Source: Pipra filicauda | Taxonomy: Eukaryota; Chordata; Aves; Passeriformes; Pipridae | Direction: 5' to 3' | DNA: 64,000 nt | NCBI RefSeq assembly: GCF_003945595.2 | Contig: NW_024104118.1 | Location: forward strand, 1,302,001 to 1,366,000 | Shown: positions 1-13,330 of the stretch, piece after piece | How positions within the stretch are numbered: position 1 is the first letter of the stretch | How the letters are laid out: the number at the start of each line of letters is the position of its first letter | Position numbers and translations under genes: made by a program | Notes under the pieces: model-generated | Seen by the model: only the letters and a program-made list of their open reading frames with translations | The model's database searches: none | What the model was told of the DNA's origin: nothing

Positions 1-1103
1 CAGTGGAAGTGAGAGCTCCTTTCTCCCTGAGGAGTAAAAAAAAAAGTTGTATGAGAGCTGAAAACAGGGTATTGTCCCTTATTGTATGTAGTGAGAGATG
101 GTAAAATGCAGCATGTCTGAATACTGAGCTCTCTCTGCCGAGCAGGAGATAAACCTGACATTTGATACTTAGGCTTGAAAATTGTGTCCATAATAGTGCT
201 TAACTGTTGTTTGCTCACCCCTAAGAGTAACAGTAGCCAGAATTGACAACAGAGACATTTTTATTAACCTGAAATAAAGCAAAATATTAAATAGACTATA
301 TACAGCATAACAGTGGTTTATATGGCCATATAAATCTCTTGCAATTTGTGTCCAATTCCAGATGTCCAGTAGCAATGTTCAGGATGATAGCCCTGTTTTC
401 CAGAGTGTATTAATGTAAATATGAGAGATACAAAGCCTATTTTGGGCCCTTGAGTCCTGAGTACACATATGAAATGTGCTTGGCTTGTACCCACAGGACA
501 GAAAACAATGAGCAGGCATGGAATGCAAGGAGCATTAATAAAGGTATGGCCATGCTGCCCTAGCTCAGCTTTCCCTAAAATCAGGAGTGAAGACTTAGGT
601 AAAAATCTATATGGCAAGTCCTTCATCAGCATAGCAAGGATTTTGCTTATGTTCCTGTCTTTTCCTGTCTTTCCCAGTGTTCATCAAGTCTAGATGCCTT
701 TTTCCCCTGTAATTCTCTGGAACTAAGTTTCCTGTCCTAGAAGTTTAGTTGTTACTCTATGGAGGACTATAGTCAGTGCCTTATTTCACTTTTGCCCATT
801 AGTATGAGTGAATAAATTCATACTGACCACAAAGTTAATGCAATGGGCAGGAGGAAATTATCAGCAGCAGTGTAAGGGTAAATCACTAAGGCAGAACGTT
901 CTCCCTAAGAGCGGGACAGTGGAGAGCAATAACACACATGGCAAGGAGGAAAGTGAGTTGTGCATAAGGAGAATATTGCAAATAATAGTCCCTCAAATTA
1001 TGTAGTTTCTTGGGACATCAGCTGATTAAAAATTTTGCTGTTTTCTTGATGTAAGAAATGTCTGCAAGCTCCCTTGTTAATCTGGGAAAATAGAATGTGG
1101 GAG

Positions 1104-1133
1104 CATTCTATGTTATCTAATTCTATGTTATCT
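1104..1133. repeat. 15-bp tandem direct duplication
   Basis: Two adjacent copies of a 15-bp unit with core ATTCTATGTTATCT, differing only at the first base. A local slippage duplication in a SCAPER intron; no function is suggested. Confidence 0.85.
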
Positions 1134-4100
1134 CAAACCAGTGTGGAATATATATAAACCTGTGTCAACAGCTAACTCAGTTGTGGATTACAAGATGCAA
1201 TGGCAGAAAGCTTCAGATGCAGGGTTTGATCCTGGGAAACCATGACTGTTGTTTCACAGATACGCAAGGAAGGAGGCTGGTCTGGTTTCAGTTTTATTAC
1301 AGTAATTAAGATAATGTCTGTTTTGGCTGCTGGATGGCGAATCAGATGCAAGTCTGTCTGAACCTTGGTTGTGCTTCTCACCACTTCCAGGGGACAGCAG
1401 CTCCAGCAAGTACTTAAGTACCTAAAACTTGTTCCTGAAATTACTAAAAGGTTTCACATCATCACTTTTACGCAGCAGTGCAATCCCTGCCCTGACAGTG
1501 TGAATTGTAACAGGGTCTGATAGGTGCTAAATGCTTCTTTATTCTTTTTTTATTATTATTTTACCTCTTTATTTTGACATCTCTTTCTAAATACAATCAT
1601 TTAAAAGCAAAAAGTACCGATGATAGTTTTTAAACCCTAACAATAAAAAACCCCAACAGATTATATTCTAAGCCTGTTGAAAACTTGTGTTGCCATTTTG
1701 CTCCATGTTTTTAATCAGGAGTATATATTTCAAATATACAAACATTACAATGTATACCCTTGGAGAGGCTTGTCTGCTTGTTAGCTCAGTCAGTTTTTAA
1801 AACAATATATTTTCAGATATAAACAGTTTGCTCCTATTGAAGCCTGGAGAAATTGTAGTTTTATTCTTGTTCTGCGGAGTATGCTGTTTCTCATCAAGCT
1901 GTATTGAATTCCTGTTTTTAATAAATAGTGGTGTATTTTAAGCAATGAAGTACCACTGTTTAGTATCTTTCTTTCATGTGATGAATATATCCATGTTTTT
2001 AAATTCTTAAACCTTTTTTGTGAGTGGTAAACCCCGTACCAATTCCTGACACTCCTTGATGGCCAAAGCTGAAAATGATAATGGTGACCCATAATGAAAA
2101 TTCCCTGCATTTCATTAAAACTTTTTATTTTTTTTAAGAACCTGCAGGTTGTTTGACCGTAATATAAATATTTGCCTGTTTTTCTATGTTAGATATAAAG
2201 ACTGGTAAAGTTTGAAAGCCTGTCTGTTTTCCCAGCTATATCAGCCAATGTAAAAAATCCGGTAAGTCTTGCTTCCCTTCAGGGATTAATTGAGGGGCTT
2301 TTGTCCATAGTGACTATTTTACTTTGGCAGCTGTTACAGACACAGAGACAAAGCTTCTTTAAACAGGAGAATTAAAAGGAAGCACAGCTACAGGAATCTC
2401 CTCTCTGAATTTCAGTTACCTAAAACCCGGTTTTCTGGCGTGACATTGTCATCATCTTATGTTGTGAAGATTTTTAGGGGTTTTTACTTCAGTCTGTCCT
2501 GTCAGTCAGCACTGAATTTTCACTGGGCTTTCCTTTGAGGTGGACTGATAAATGTGTGAAATGCACTGTTGTACAGACTTGACCAAAATCACTCAAAGTA
2601 CCAAATGGAAAAGTTTGTGCTTTATTTTCCGACATCTCGTGTAGATTTTTTAAAGATACTTTAAAGCCCACAGTGAGTATGAATATCATCTTTTACCTTT
2701 TTATTGTAAACATTTAGGCTTAAAGTGGTGTAACTGACAGTTCAACCCAACAGGAACCAGTGGCCTGTTCATATACCCATGAACCATAATACAGGCAACA
2801 TCAAAAATAAATGTTTCTGGCAGTTTGTTCATTACATCAGATCTAGCAGAGAGATTTTTAATTTCTTTTTAACAGCTTTGTCCTGTGGTATAACTTTGAA
2901 ATTTTTGGTCTTTTCTGTGAAAAAAATAATGTTTGCATTTTGAGCTATTTTACAGTTGACTTTTTTATGTATATTTTGATTCATTCTCTGCTCCAGAGCA
3001 GCAAAAAATGGGAAAAGGATTTCATCCAGCAATGTAAGCTTTTTCATATGGAATTGTTTAAAAATAATGATGGAGTGAGAGTTGAAAGCAAGCTGACTTT
3101 AACCTTTGGTAAAATCGGTCAATCTTCTCATTGCATATAGTCAGAAAAAGTTCTGTGAGGTATCATATGCAGTAATTAATTTGGGGTTATCATTTGACTG
3201 TGAGTGTTCTTTTCTGTTTTGTACTGCCGAAAAGATTGAAATTAAGAAATACTGGTTGGCGAGATGAGCTGTGCTCTCATGTGATCCCTGTGGCAATAAA
3301 CATTCTAGTCACTCAGGAGGAGTTAAGTGACGGTTAGCACATTTTGGCTACTGCATCCTGCAAAATAAATCATTGGACATCAGAAGGTATTTTGAAGTGA
3401 GGAGTACTGGGGAGTCCACAGACACACAAAGCAAAGCTGTAACCATGGTGGTCCCAGACCTGTTTGTTCTCCCTCCTTTTGCAGCCATCCTGTCTCTCTC
3501 CGCCTCTGCAGCCAGGTTCTGTGCCAGCAGGGCTTGGAAGTGTGCAGCAGGAATCTGCCTAAAGGCACAGCTGGCACGGCCAGGTGATGGCTCAGGAAGT
3601 GTCTCTGCTGACTCCATTCACACACACTCACTTAAAGACCACAGAGCTTCAAAATGAAGACTTTGGCCATGGATTCCAGGCGTAGGAAAAGGAAAGCCAT
3701 GCCATAAATTGTTGTGCAGTGTAGCCCCACCCAAACACACTTAGAACTCTAGTATTTTTTCCACTTTTTATTCTTCATGGAGTAAATCTTAATGTCTTAC
3801 GGAAAACAGACACAGCTACGTTTCTTTTGGTCTTACTGCGTTTCACTAAAGATCTGATTGCTTCTTTCAGAGACTTGTGAACTACTTCTGCAGTCTGGAG
3901 TGGTTTTTGTACAGCACAGGTATCTCAGGAGTAGGACTGGGGCATTGATCCTGGAGCTAGCAGCAGAGGACACTGTGCTTTTAAAAGCTTTTTCAGTAGC
4001 ATTGAACATTCACAGACTGCAAATAGAAATAACTCAGAAAGAAATTGTACCCATAAGTGCTAATTTCAGGTAAGATCACTCCCTGCACGTGTGATCCAAC

Positions 4101-5070
4101 TGGTGAAAAGCAAAGGTGAGTCATCTGAGCAACTGCTTTGTGAAGGTAAAGATATGAGCAGACAGTGATGGAAGCAGATGGGTGCCAGTAGAGCAAGTTG
4201 AGTACAACCCAAATACCGTCCTGTTGTATTCCCTGGGCTCAGGGCTCCTCTGGGACATGGAGAAGGCAGGTTCATTACCCTGCTCTGCCTGGTTTTCCCT
4301 TCAGTCCAAGGAAGCGAGGGGGTGCTGCTACAAACAGAAATTCTCGTGAACAGACTTTGGGTTGGGGGAGGTAGTGCTTTCTTACCTGCTTTATTTGCTT
4401 CACTAGAAAAAGTGAAAACAACAGAACGAGGTGGTGGTTGCCAAAAGTTGGTAGTTGCTGAGTTCATGGGTTAGTTGCTCTGTTGAAGACAAGTGTCTGT
4501 ATTGTAAAAAGCAGGAATAGTCAGCCTGCCTGGGATCTGTGTTGGAAACATCACTGGAGCCAGAGCAGTGTCTGTAACAGAGGGGTGCAAGGTGCTTCTG
4601 ATACAGATACAGAAGAGATTATTAAGAGCTGTTCTAGTCAAGGGAAAGCTCTTTACTGGTTCTGGTCAACAGGAATATTCTGAAGCCTCTGCGTGTCTGG
4701 TCTTCACTTTTGCAGATTATTTCAGAAAGTGGTTCTAGTTTCCACTACTTTCCCATTTCCTTTGCTTTTATTTGTTATAAAAGAGAAAAATATCCTCATT
4801 CATTTGGGTTTTTATAATATTTTCTCTTATCACCTGTCATGTTTTCCTTTAATTATAAAAAAGAATAATATCTTCGATATTGACACTTCCTTCTTTTTTT
4901 TCTTTTCCTTTTCTTTGTTTTTTGTTTGTTTTTTTTTAAGATGGAGACATAGTAGATGAGATAAGGGCTAGATTTTGATGTAGCATATTTTCAGTGTTAC
5001 TGTTCACAGTATCTTAATATTTTAGTGTTTCCTTTGATTACCAGTATCAACTAAATGTGTTTCCAAAGTG

Positions 5071-5090
5071 AAGTTTGGGTAAGTTTGGGT
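5071..5090. repeat. 10-bp perfect tandem duplication
   Basis: AAGTTTGGGT occurs twice in a row in SCAPER intron DNA. Probable replication slippage. Confidence 0.85.
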
Positions 5091-6004
5091 AATTTATGTG
5101 ATGGGTTTGAATTAGAACTCTGAGTATATGAAACTTGCTGAATTATTTTTGGGCTTTATTTTGTACTTGCCTGCCTCCCACACGTTATTTAGCCTCCAGG
5201 GTAGAGACAATCTGAGTCTTCCTTAGTAGTCATTGTCCTGCATCATCTTTTGGATTATTAATAATGTGAAAAAACTAAAGTAGTACAAATCATGGAGGGG
5301 TTATGTTAAGTGCTTTTTAAAGTTTGGATGTGAGAACGGAAAGGGCATCCTGGGTTATTTGCCTGTCTGTGCTGATACCCTAGATAACCAAAAGCCTTCC
5401 CCATTATTTGATGTGCATCCCCAAAAGGTGGCAAAGAAACCCAGTTCCCACGTGCACGAGCTGTGCTGGTTTGTCTCGAGCGTTTCATACTTAGTTGTGT
5501 TTTGCTGCCCTGTGCACTCTCCCATAACAGCATCTGACTGAAATAAGAAGTGGTGTGTTTTCTTACTGCACAGCTACTTCATTCCTGCAGAGCTATTTGA
5601 TTAAGATCATCTGTTCCCAGTAACTTTGCTCCGTAGGTAGGCAGTTTGTTCCCGTGCCTGCAGCCCGGCACTGCGGCACTGAGGGGCTCCAGGGAGTTCC
5701 CCCACGCTCCTGGCTGCTACTGCAAGCAAGAAAGGTGAGTGTAGGCTACTGACCTGAGACAGGGCTTGCCTGGAGCCCCTAAAGTGCTCCCAAAGTGCCC
5801 CCAGGCTTCCAACTTCAGAGCTGTCAGATCTTTGTTCTCGCGCTGGTTTCGAGCACAAGCCCCAGGATGTGAAGAAAGATGTTGAACAACACAGTAGCAC
5901 TGCAGTTAGAGAGTGTGAGATGGTGCCCTAATTATTGAAAGTATTTTCTGGAAGTGCTGTGGTTTCTTGACACATTAGCCATTGGTTTTTTTCCTTGTTA
6001 CCAG

Positions 6005-6313
6005 TTTCCTGCTTTTCTAACACGTGCTGTATCCCGGGCAAGTTCCTCCTCAGCCGGCTCGATGTTTTTTGGCAGGTCTTGGAACATTTTTGACAACACA
6101 CGCCAGGACCCCACAGGACTAACAGCAGTTCTTCAGGCTACGGATCTGGTTGGAGTCTTGCATATGCTGTACTGTGTTCTTTTCCACGGGACAATTGCAG
6201 ATCCAAACACAGCCAGTCCTAAAGACAGCTATGCCACCAACACAGTCCAGGTTGCCATTCAGAGTTTACGTTTCTTCAATAGCTTTGCTGTTCTTGACCT
6301 GCCTGCCTTCCAG
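6005..6313 (+). CDS. SCAPER: SCAPER coding exon (fifth from last)
   Basis: A 309-bp exon of 103 complete codons, phase 0 at both ends. The acceptor is a T-rich tract ending TTACCAG and the donor is CAG|GTAACA. The translation starts FPAFLTRAVSRASS and includes FFGRSWNIFDNTRQDPTGL and VLQATDLVGVLHMLYCVL, which I recognise as the conserved C-terminal region of SCAPER. The segment is rich in hydrophobic helices, as expected for the helical-repeat-like C-terminal part of the protein, and contains no predicted membrane anchor. The upstream reading frame stays open to an ATG at 5954, but that ATG is intronic and is not a start. Confidence 0.95.
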
Positions 6314-9300
6314 GTAACACATGTTTTAACACTTTTCTTAGTATGAAAATGTTAATTATTGATTATACCTCTGGACTGAGTTTTGACTGAAGGAACTTTC
6401 ACAATTAAATGTTTAGGTTTTATGCGTAAAGTTTGTAACTGTTGTTATTTCCACCGTATAACTGTGGATAATGAATTTAATCAAAAGCGAAAATTTAGAA
6501 TACATGAAATGCTAAATCCAATCCATTACATTTTCTAGCTTCTTTTTATTTGCTTCTGCTGTACTGTGTTTTATATTTAATGAGTCTCAAAAATGTAAAA
6601 AGAAAAATTTTTATCAAAAGCATGAAATAAAAATTTTTCTACTGTGAAAAGATTGGCTTGTAGTATAACCACAATTTCCATTTTCCAGTGCTTTCAGTGG
6701 CCACCTGCTTTAAGATTGTGCAACTGAAACTGAAAATCATTTGATACCAATTTTTTTTATCCAAGTAAAATTTTATTGACCAAAATTGTAAATTTAACTT
6801 TCCGTAATTTTAATTAAAGGAAAAAATGAAAAAAAATACCTGGGAAGGTAAGTGTCTGCTTACCTTTGCCTGTGAACAGAGTTCAAGTGTAAAGGAATCA
6901 TTTTGCCGTACAAAGAAAATACAAATACTGGTATATTTCTCAGATAAATTGGTAAAGTTGTATTGTTAGTATAAAACACCTGTCAAAAAGCATTGCTTTG
7001 AAAACACATTTAGCAGCATCAATCTTATGCAATTCATCAGAACAGGTTTCTTTTAATATGTAATTGGTAAATTGTACCACACACTCCATCTGAAATGCAC
7101 TAAACTCAGAGCTTTGCACAAGCGAAGAATTTGATGTTAAGTCTCCTTCAGTTTGTGTTTCTTGCCTTTGATTTTCAGTCCATTTAGTATCTTTAACAAC
7201 AGCAACAAGCCATTTGTGTAGCAGTGTTCATTTGTATGGATGCAGCTGCAGGATCCAGTCCAGTCAGGGTTTCTTTACGGGGACATAACGGGATATTTAT
7301 TGGAGTTTCATGTAAAACAGCCCTTACACACACTACTGACTCCAATTTCTTTCTGTAAATCAAGGGGTACCAAAGTAGTTCTCTCCTCCCCCTTGCTCAG
7401 TACCTCTTGGTTTGACACTGGCTGTTTATATGTTGCTGTAGGTATGACAGGTACGTGCCAGAGTCAGGTTTGAACTGGGACAGGTGCAGCTTCCAGGGGA
7501 GCTCCAGCAAATCCCGCTGGCTGAAGGGCTTCTCCCTGATGGCCCAAGATTTTTAAATCCCAAGATTTAAAAATTATTTTTAAAACACCATCTTCTGCTT
7601 ACACTGCCTGTGTTTATCCCTCTATCAGTGCCATAATATCTCAGCATTTATAAGAAACCATGAGTTTGTTGTACATAAAATGCTGCAGGTTAGTCACTGC
7701 TGCATGAAGGGTGCAAACCCAAGCAGTGTGAGACGTTTCCCTCAGCTCCCCGGCACAGAGCTCGCTCGGGAGGAACCCCTGAGCTTGGTCTGAGCTGTAG
7801 CATCGTGCTGTTTGTGAGGGACAGGCACACTGGTGCAGCCTCAGCAGCTCTCCCTTTCAATGCACTAATGTGATTTGTTCCTGTGATGTTAAAAATAACA
7901 CACCTGAGGCAGTTGGCTGTCCATCCTGACCCTGTGGGCCGGAGCAGGCTGGCAGACAGCAGAGGGAAAAGCCCCGTTTGTGCACTGTCTGATTATTATC
8001 TCCAAGGAATAGTTTTATCACTTATTAGTGGGACTGTAGAATAGGGGGATTTGATTAACAGAAGAGGTCTGGTATTCTAGAGTTTGTATTAGCACAGATG
8101 GCTCATGGGTATATATTTCATTTGATTTGACAATCTAAACAATTGAAAGATGGTAGTGAGAAACAACGCAGGGTCCTGAGCTGATATTAATTCTGGCTAA
8201 AAAGGAAGCATAGTTTCCTTGAAAAATTAGTTTAACTTTTATACACAAACTCAGGTGCCCTTTGACCTGTTGTTATCAGGGAAGGTTAAACCCAGAGTGC
8301 TGGGTCACAGCATGCGTGGCCAGCACTAATTAAATAAGGGTGGACCTGAGAACATGGCATTTACAGGATGTAAAGCAGTAAATGGTGGCTGTTTTGGGCA
8401 TTAAATGTTGAAAATATACTGACTTACCAGAATGCTTGAGGTTCAAGGTGGAAGGTATCCACAGCTGAGTCTGGTTTAATTGTCAAGGATTCTACTTTTG
8501 CTGGGTAGATTTGGAGTTCGATAAGACTAAACTATGCTACAGCCTGGGATTTATGTACATGTACTTAGCACAGGCTACAAGGTAGAAAAGGAAGAAAACT
8601 CTGAAATGAAAGAGATTTTCTCACAGGCTTGCACTGCTGTTTCATTAGAGTTAGGAGACTGTCATGCTCATTCCTTGTGCTTTAGTTTTCCCCTTTGACC
8701 CTGTGTCGCTCTGTCTGTTTGACATGTTTATTAAATAGAGGCTGTAGGCTGCGCAGATAAAATCTAATTCTGAATCTCCACGTTACAGCAATTTGCCTAC
8801 ATTTAAAAAGCATCCCAAGAAGCTTTACAGCTGAGTGTTCTCTCCTTTTGGATGTTTCTAAGTTTTTTTAATGTTTGAAAATTCATTATTTGTTATTAAT
8901 CGTTGTATTCCATTCAGAGCATGAGTTATTAAGAAGAAATGCATTTTGCTCTGTTGCAGAAATGAAGATGGTTTGGTTTCTTTTGCTTATTCCTACGAAA
9001 TATTATTAACATTAAGTTTTCCTGGAACATCTAGTGTATATCAAATGGAATGGTCAGACTAAGGCTCCACTGAATGTCAACTAAGCAGAATCCAATTTTT
9101 CCAGTGTCCCTTGAAAATTTGAATCTGTTCTTGCTTTTGTGGCTTTTAATGTTATCGTCCAGTTGTGAATGATAAGTGACTGGAAGTGAAGTGACTGGAA
9201 GAAGAGATTCTGTCCTCTGCAGCCATTGCAACAAAAAACATAGTCTGTACTGAAAAAACCCAGAAGGGTGCAGCTGATGTGTATACAATTCTAACGAGTT

Positions 9301-9350
9301 CTAGGACGTACTGCTAGAGTGTAATTTGTGTTTCTTGGCCTTTTTTCCAG
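6314..9350 (+). other. SCAPER: SCAPER intron
   Basis: A 3.0-kb intron between two phase-0 exons, with donor GTAACA and acceptor TTTTTTCCAG. The first half is strongly AT-rich. A perfect 11-bp inverted repeat with a 4-base loop lies at 7549-7574. The part from about 7,700 to 8,400 is of mixed composition with homeobox-like TAAT cores and could be regulatory, but nothing in it proves this. No coding signal was seen. Confidence 0.85.
7549..7574. repeat. Perfect 11-bp inverted repeat (hairpin, 4-base loop)
   Basis: The arm ATTTTTAAATC at 7549-7559 is the exact reverse complement of GATTTAAAAAT at 7564-7574, separated by CCAA. It lies in a SCAPER intron. In RNA it would form a short A/U-rich hairpin, too short and weak for a microRNA precursor. 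Confidence 0.9.
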
Positions 9351-9500
9351 TCGATTGTGGGTGCCGAAGGACTGTCCCTGGCCTTCCGGCACATTATCAG
9401 CTCCCTGCTGTGGTACTGCTCCCAGCACACCTGTGAGGGGTTGCTGCACGAAGTCATTGTCTGTGTGGGCTATTTCACTGTAAACAACGCAGATAACCAG
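9351..9500 (+). CDS. SCAPER: SCAPER coding exon (fourth from last)
   Basis: A 150-bp exon of 50 codons, phase 0 at both ends, after a TTTTTTCCAG acceptor and before a CAG|GTAAGG donor. It begins SIVGAEGLSLAFRHIISSLL and ends in HEVIVCVGYFTVNNADNQ, both typical of the SCAPER C-terminal region and joining directly to the preceding exon (DLPAFQ|SIVGAEG). The hydrophobic helix around LSLAFRHIISSLLWYC is followed by a cysteine-containing loop (CSQHTCEG). Confidence 0.95.
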
Positions 9501-12500
9501 GTAAGGCAGATGGCAAATGGGATCAGAAGTTATCAGGGGCACATTTAGTCATGGTTCCCTCCAGAAAACTAATCCCCTCAGCATTGGTTTTGAAGCGCTC
9601 GGGATTCGTTTGAGCACGAAGTGTGTGTTTGCAAAAGAGAAACTGAAGTTGTATCTTAAGACAAAGGCATTAATTTTATGTGGCCATAAGCAAAGTCCCT
9701 GTTCTTATGCAGACAAGGATGCTGACATTGCATTGATTTTGACTAGCCTTGCTCTATGCCAAGGTATACTTAGAAACTGATATTCTTAGTTCCAAGTTAG
9801 CTTCATGTCAGCTTGATCAGATGGTTGTGGTACTTTTTTTAAAGCCAACTAAGCTACTCTGCCATGAAGACTTGTCCTTGGATGCCAATGTAGCCATCTC
9901 CCTGTTTGCCTGTGTGCTTATTTAGGTTTAAACCATTCTTCTCCTTGAATCCTTTCAGTAGTAAACCAAAATACCCTGTCCAACAGACAGTGGGAGTTGC
10001 CCTTTAGCTTCCCTGACTGTGTCCACTTTTGCCAGTGGATTCTGTGACCACTCTTATTTGCTTATAAAATAACCCAGACACAAACCTCCAAAAAGATTTC
10101 AAATATTTTAGTCTTTAAAATCTCCAGGTTTCCTCAGCTTATATGTAACATCTCAGAATGTATTGGGCAGGGCAGAGGTTGGCATTGGCACTTTTGAGTA
10201 TGTGAACCTGACTCTGGGTGTGTAGATACTGCATTGTGGTGCCCACATCTTGGGTATAGTTCAGTTGGATGCTGTATCTTGTGGAGTTACTCACGGTGTT
10301 CTCTCTCCATACTTTTACCACCTGCTTCCTGGTTTTGCTCAAATTTTGGGGTAGGGGTTCAGGATGAGGAGCTCAGTGCCCTCAGTTCAGCTGATGAGCA
10401 GAAGGAGTAAGTGGTAAAACTTTTCAGTGAAGGTTTAGAGAAAAGCTGCTCAATGTTCTTGACTATAGTTGAGAAACTTAGACCTAGAAATTCTCTGTAG
10501 TTATTGACTATAATTGGAACACTGTCATATCTTAAAGCAGACAGTGCTGTCACAAGTATTACATAATTCTGTAGTGATGTTTCTGTGGCTTTGGCTACAA
10601 CTGGAGGGAAGATCCTGCAGCCTTCCTGCCCTGTGTGACCAAATCCCACTCAGGATCTGGAGCTGATTGGGGGCAGCACTTTAATATGGCCATTTTTAAA
10701 TCCGTGTGATGTTGCTGCCATTTTGAGTCCCTGTGCTGCCTGACGGGTCGAGCTGGCACCCAGAAGGGCCAGCAAACTCTGTTGTCTTTTCTCTGCAGTT
10801 TAAAAATTTCTGTTCTGGCACACAAGTACAAACAGATGTGATTCACTGCTTGGAGGATTTGCCACTACAAACGTGCCAGGAATAGTGCAGGAGAGGGATT
10901 TCCTACCAGCAGTTCCAGTCTGCAGTGCCCGTCGCTGTCGGTGCCCCAGGGCGAAGGTCCCACCGTGGGGAGTGGGCACCGGGCCATGGCAGCAGCTGGC
11001 TGGGGCTGGGGGGTTGCCATGGGCCATCCAGAGGCAGTACGTGCTTCCCAGATGGGGATTTGGAAGGGTCTTGGAGTCTTCAGCATGTGCACTTGGGCTT
11101 GAGGTCATGTGCAATCACTGATCCGCCCCGTTTCAAGATTTAAAGGTGGTTTATGCAGCTCTGAGAATCAGGTTTAGGGCTTTGATTGAACAGCCGTAGT
11201 ATGTCAGTACTTTTCATACCCTAAAAACTGTCTTTTAGGGTGGTTTGCTGTAGAGGTACTGTCTCAAGAGATACCATGATGTGCTTAACTTTTTTATGTT
11301 ATTTCTGATAGTCCTCATTAATAAGTCTTTAACTGAGGAAGTGGCATTTTGATTTGGCTTTTTTATTTAAAAAAAAAAGTTTTTAAGAAACTGAAGCGTT
11401 CCTCATTCGTGTACTTGCAAAATAGAGGGAAAGTTTTTTAGTGGAAGGAAGCAATTTTCCTATTACTACAAGGCAAAGCAGTAGGACTTGCTTACAGCCG
11501 TTATTTTCAGGTGCTGTTGGTGTTGTGACTTCCACTAAAGACAGACTGCCTTTCATGCAAAGGGAAGTGCTTTCTATTCATTCAGTTATGGTTTAATTTT
11601 TTATTATGTTATGAGCTTCCAATTTTTTTTCTTTCGTCGTTATTATCCTACTAAAAATAAAAAATTGGTCTCACAGTGAAAGTTTTCAAATAGTAGGCTT
11701 GAACTCCTGGCAAGAACAGTGTAATAAAAATAGATACACTAGACTCGAGCTATGAAAACAAATTTCCATAAAGCCAGATAGTTCTGTTTATTTAGTATTT
11801 GAACCAACTTGAACTGAGTCAATAACTGACATATTTCAAAGCAGATTCATGTTCTTCTTGCAGTCAAATGTGCATTTGTTTGGAAATCTTTGTAGGTTAA
11901 AGTCTTTCCCTCTCTAAATTTGTATTCCTTATTACAAACAGAGGTATGTTTTCAGTCCTTTCAACACTCCAAACAAAAAAGGTCTAACAGTTGTTTGGAG
12001 TTTTCAGTATCTCTTTTGCGATTCCTTTGTCTACCCACATCAGTGGATAAATATCCAAAGCAGCATAGTGGAATAAAGCAAAAAAGGCATTAATAATTAA
12101 AAAAAAAAAGGCAGTTCCCCAGTTTGGAGAATAGATAGATTTCTAAAAAGGAAATTTTACAGCCTGTCAACCTCAACATTGACCTTCTGTAGTAGTACTG
12201 TGATTTAAGTAAGTGAACTATTACCACTGTGCAGTCAAAATCATAAAAGGGCAATTTCCTAAATATTTCACATTCATAGAACAAAATCTTCCGAGAGCAT
12301 CATGTGCCAGTCACTTAACGTAACATGGGTTTGTCTTCGTTTTCTGCGCTGGCTGTAAGAGTCTTTATGTTTAGCTGAGTGGCCAATTGAAAAGGAAAGG
12401 GGTTTTTCTGTTGTATGGCTTTGAGATTCCCACTTCCCTGCAGTTTCCAGGAGCCCGGAATCCGAGGGGGCCTCCCGGAGAGTCCCTCACACGCACACGG

Positions 12501-13139
12501 AGGCAGTGGCTGGGCTCCCACTCGGTGTTTTCACCACGGCTGGCTCTTGGTCCAGGCCCAGTGATTCTGCTGAGGAGCAGTGAGGACAATGGATTCCTAA
12601 GGAACACATTCCTAAGTGTTTTGATAGTGCTTGCTCTGTTTATTTTAAAAAGACTGATTTTGCTGACTCTGCCCACATATAATATATTAGTAATATTCCT
12701 TTCCTTTTTTCCTATTTTGTTTTAACATTCATAAAGCTTTCCCAGGGCAGCTGCTGTCGCTGAAGAAATAAATCAGTTATGAAACTGAAAATTTCAAAAC
12801 CCAGGGAGTGTTTCTTTAATATTTTAAATGGCCCAACGTCAGCAGTGCAGCCCGGGCTGCACTGTCTGTTTTGTATCGGCACGTGAACTTGTGTTTACTA
12901 CAGAGCCAGACAGCCTGGGCTTCACAGAGGGTTCTGTAACTGTGCCACAGCTTTATTAGGCATCTGCTCTGCATGAACTATGAGCAAGGAAAAGGGATTC
13001 TCTTTTTTGGGCCACCATTTAATCTACCACCATACGAAAACAGGTCCCATGGTACTAAGGATAGACACATAAAACTAAACTGCATAATAAAAATAATGTC
13101 CAATCTTTCAATAGCCAGCCGTGCTATATCAGACTGTAG

Positions 13140-13330
13140 AATTACGGTTTCTAATTAAAATGTTCTTGTTAATTAAAAATATCCTCCTATTTCATTACAT
13201 TTTTATTCCCTTTCGTTGTTTGATTTAATTAGTATAATGAATATAATTACCCTGTGCTGTCAACTCACCTCATTTGCATATTATATTGGATAATTGAATG
13301 TGGCCCTGTAATTAAATTAACACGAATGAC
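13140..13330. promoter_or_regulatory. Candidate homeodomain/POU-site cluster in SCAPER intron
   Basis: About 190 bases with roughly fifteen TAAT or ATTA cores, several as full TAATTA/TTAATTAA sites, and an exact octamer ATTTGCAT at 13272-13279. The pattern resembles developmental enhancers, and the nearest developmental gene is ISL2, about 20 kb away. The AT-richness alone raises the chance count of such motifs, so this is a hypothesis rather than a call. Confidence 0.35.

Larger units (their letters stand above)
1..6004 (+). other. SCAPER: SCAPER intron (upstream boundary outside window)
   Basis: AT-rich intronic DNA with no exon that I can assign to SCAPER. It contains a 15-bp direct duplication at 1104-1133, a 10-bp duplication at 5071-5090 and several T-rich runs. 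An open stretch at 3871-4069 is bounded by an acceptor-like TTTCAG and a donor-like GTAAGA but matches nothing I know. It ends in a good polypyrimidine tract and CAG at 6002-6004. Confidence 0.8.
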
